A stretch of 6,612 bases of DNA. It comes from a bacterium (GTDB taxonomy: Bacteria; Krumholzibacteriota; Krumholzibacteria; LZORAL124-64-63). Shown piece after piece: positions 5,837 through 6,612 of this stretch. Position 1 is the first letter of the stretch; each line of letters starts with the position of its first letter. The stretch lies in contig QNDV01000127.1 of NCBI GenBank assembly GCA_003646045.1, positions 1 to 6,612 on the forward strand, written 5' to 3'. The notes under the pieces are model-generated. The model saw only the letters and a list, made by a program, of their open reading frames with translations. It ran no database searches and was not told where the DNA came from. Made by a program: the position numbers and the translations under genes.

Positions 5837-6475
5837 ATGGATCGATCGTACCGGACGGTGATGCGTTTCGGCGTCCTGCTGGCGCTGCTCGTGGCTCTGG
5901 TCGTGATGACCGGTTGTTCGTGCAAGGAGTACGAAGAGCAGATCATGCAATTGGACGCCCAGATCGCCGAACTGCAGCAAACCATCGGCGACGAGGAAGC
6001 CCGCGTCGCCGAGCGCGACGAGATCGTCGAGGACCTGCGCGGCAACCTGCAGGACTGCAAGGCCGATAACGCCGCTCTGGTCGAGGTGATGGAGGAAGTC
6101 GTGATCATCTCCATTCCGGACCAGCTGTCGTTCGCCGCCAGCCAGGTCATCGTCCTGGACACAATGGTCCCCACCCTTGAGGCCATTGCGCGCACCATCC
6201 GTGATCATCCGGACTGGGACGTGTACGTGGAAGGCTACACCGACGACCGCAAGGTCCTCGAGGAGTGGCACGATACCTATCCTTCAAACTGGGAACTGGG
6301 CGCCCACCGCTCCGCGGCGGTGGTCCGTTACATGACCAATGATCTGGGACTGCCGGCGGAACAATTCGCCTGCGTCAGTTACGGCCCGTTCCGTCCCATC
6401 GCGGACAACGAGACCGAAGAGGGTCGTTCCCTGAATCGCATGGTTCGCGTGGTGTTGCAGAGGCCGGACGCCTAG
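5837..6475 (+). CDS. OmpA/MotB-domain lipoprotein with N-terminal coiled coil
   Basis: This 212-residue protein has a lipoprotein signal: basic MDRSYRTVMR, a hydrophobic core and a lipobox VMTGC with C27 as the lipidated cysteine. Met at -3 is less usual than Leu. Residue +2 is Ser, compatible with outer-membrane sorting. Residues about 30-88 are strongly heptad-like and acidic (EEQIMQLDAQIAELQQTI), predicting a coiled-coil stalk. Residues about 92-208 form an OmpA C-terminal-type domain: VEGYTDD (D136 matching the diaminopimelate-binding Asp of OmpA), NWELGAHRSAAVVRYM (R158 matching the binding Arg) and NRMVRVVL at the end. The NWELGAHR form and the insertion before it are nearer to the MotB/OmpA_C type than to classical Pal. 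The likely role is to tether outer membrane to peptidoglycan. It is transcribed divergently from the TPR membrane-protein operon and followed by a strong hairpin. Confidence 0.92.
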   Translation: MDRSYRTVMRFGVLLALLVALVVMTGCSCKEYEEQIMQLDAQIAELQQTIGDEEARVAERDEIVEDLRGNLQDCKADNAALVEVMEEVVIISIPDQLSFAASQVIVLDTMVPTLEAIARTIRDHPDWDVYVEGYTDDRKVLEEWHDTYPSNWELGAHRSAAVVRYMTNDLGLPAEQFACVSYGPFRPIADNETEEGRSLNRMVRVVLQRPDA

Positions 6476-6501
6476 AGCGGCGAAACCGGATCGACGATAG
6501 C

Positions 6502-6527
6502 GGCAGCCGGCCTGCGGGTCGGCTGCC
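6502..6527 (+). terminator. Strong hairpin after the lipoprotein gene, probable terminator
   Basis: Arms GGCAGCCGGCC (6502-6512) and GGTCGGCTGCC (6517-6527) pair over 11 positions with one G-U, around the 4-nt loop TGCG. It begins 26 nt after the stop of the lipoprotein gene. No T tract follows, so termination may be inefficient, factor-assisted, or of the U-less type described for some G+C-rich bacteria. Confidence 0.6.
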
Positions 6528-6578
6528 CGCGTGTGTGGAGCCGTGTCTACCCGGTGGGGCTCGATGTCAACTTCGCGC

Positions 6579-6605
6579 CACGGCGGCGAGAGCCGTGATC
6601 GCCGC
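6579..6605. other. Two mutually exclusive hairpins near the right edge
   Basis: CACGGC (6579-6584) can pair with GCCGTG (6592-6597), and the overlapping GCGGCGA (6583-6589) can pair with TCGCCGC (6599-6605). Both cannot form at once. The surrounding 6528-6612 shows no convincing gene, so this may belong to the leader of a gene beyond the window, or be chance in G+C-rich DNA. Confidence 0.25.
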
Positions 6606-6612
6606 GTCAACA

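Overview
The window is 6.6 kb of G+C-rich bacterial DNA with dense genes, short operon spacers and clear Shine-Dalgarno sites. No rRNA, tRNA, CRISPR array, IS element or phage gene was seen. The taxon cannot be fixed from the sequence. The pairing of a DUF4388 (PATAN-type) protein with a membrane TPR/zinc-finger protein, plus OmpA-like lipoproteins, suggests a Gram-negative, diderm, non-model lineage such as an FCB-group/Krumholzibacteria-like or deltaproteobacterial-type organism. That placement is inference at low confidence.

Left block (+ strand, 2-2250). The 3' part of pnp (polynucleotide phosphorylase: second RNase PH domain, KH, S1 and an Arg/Gly-rich tail) is followed after 8 nt by a complete M16-family zinc peptidase. 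This pnp-M16 pairing is a familiar housekeeping arrangement. The block ends at a small hairpin shared with a convergent operon.

Middle block (- strand, 5460-2313). A two-gene operon is transcribed leftward. The first gene encodes a 686-residue polytopic membrane protein with a signal peptide, about seven further membrane segments, an external TPR domain and an internal Cys-rich zinc finger. The second encodes a 357-residue DUF4388 protein with a winged-helix-like segment, one membrane helix and an external tail resembling the globular end of a type II/IV pseudopilin. The ribosome binding site of the second gene overlaps the stop codon of the first, so the two are probably co-translated and may work together at the cytoplasmic membrane. 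I know of no named system with this pair of architectures, and this is the most novel part of the window.

Right block (+ strand, 5837-6475). A divergent gene encodes a small coiled-coil/OmpA-domain lipoprotein that should tether the outer membrane to peptidoglycan. The 376-bp divergent intergenic region is rich in structure. It holds a 10-bp direct repeat at the start of the leftward operon, a strong inverted repeat, A and T tracts, and a 24-codon upstream ORF with its own good Shine-Dalgarno. That ORF contains a stable hairpin and ends inside the Shine-Dalgarno of the lipoprotein gene. A strong hairpin follows the lipoprotein gene, and no gene is evident in the last 137 bases.
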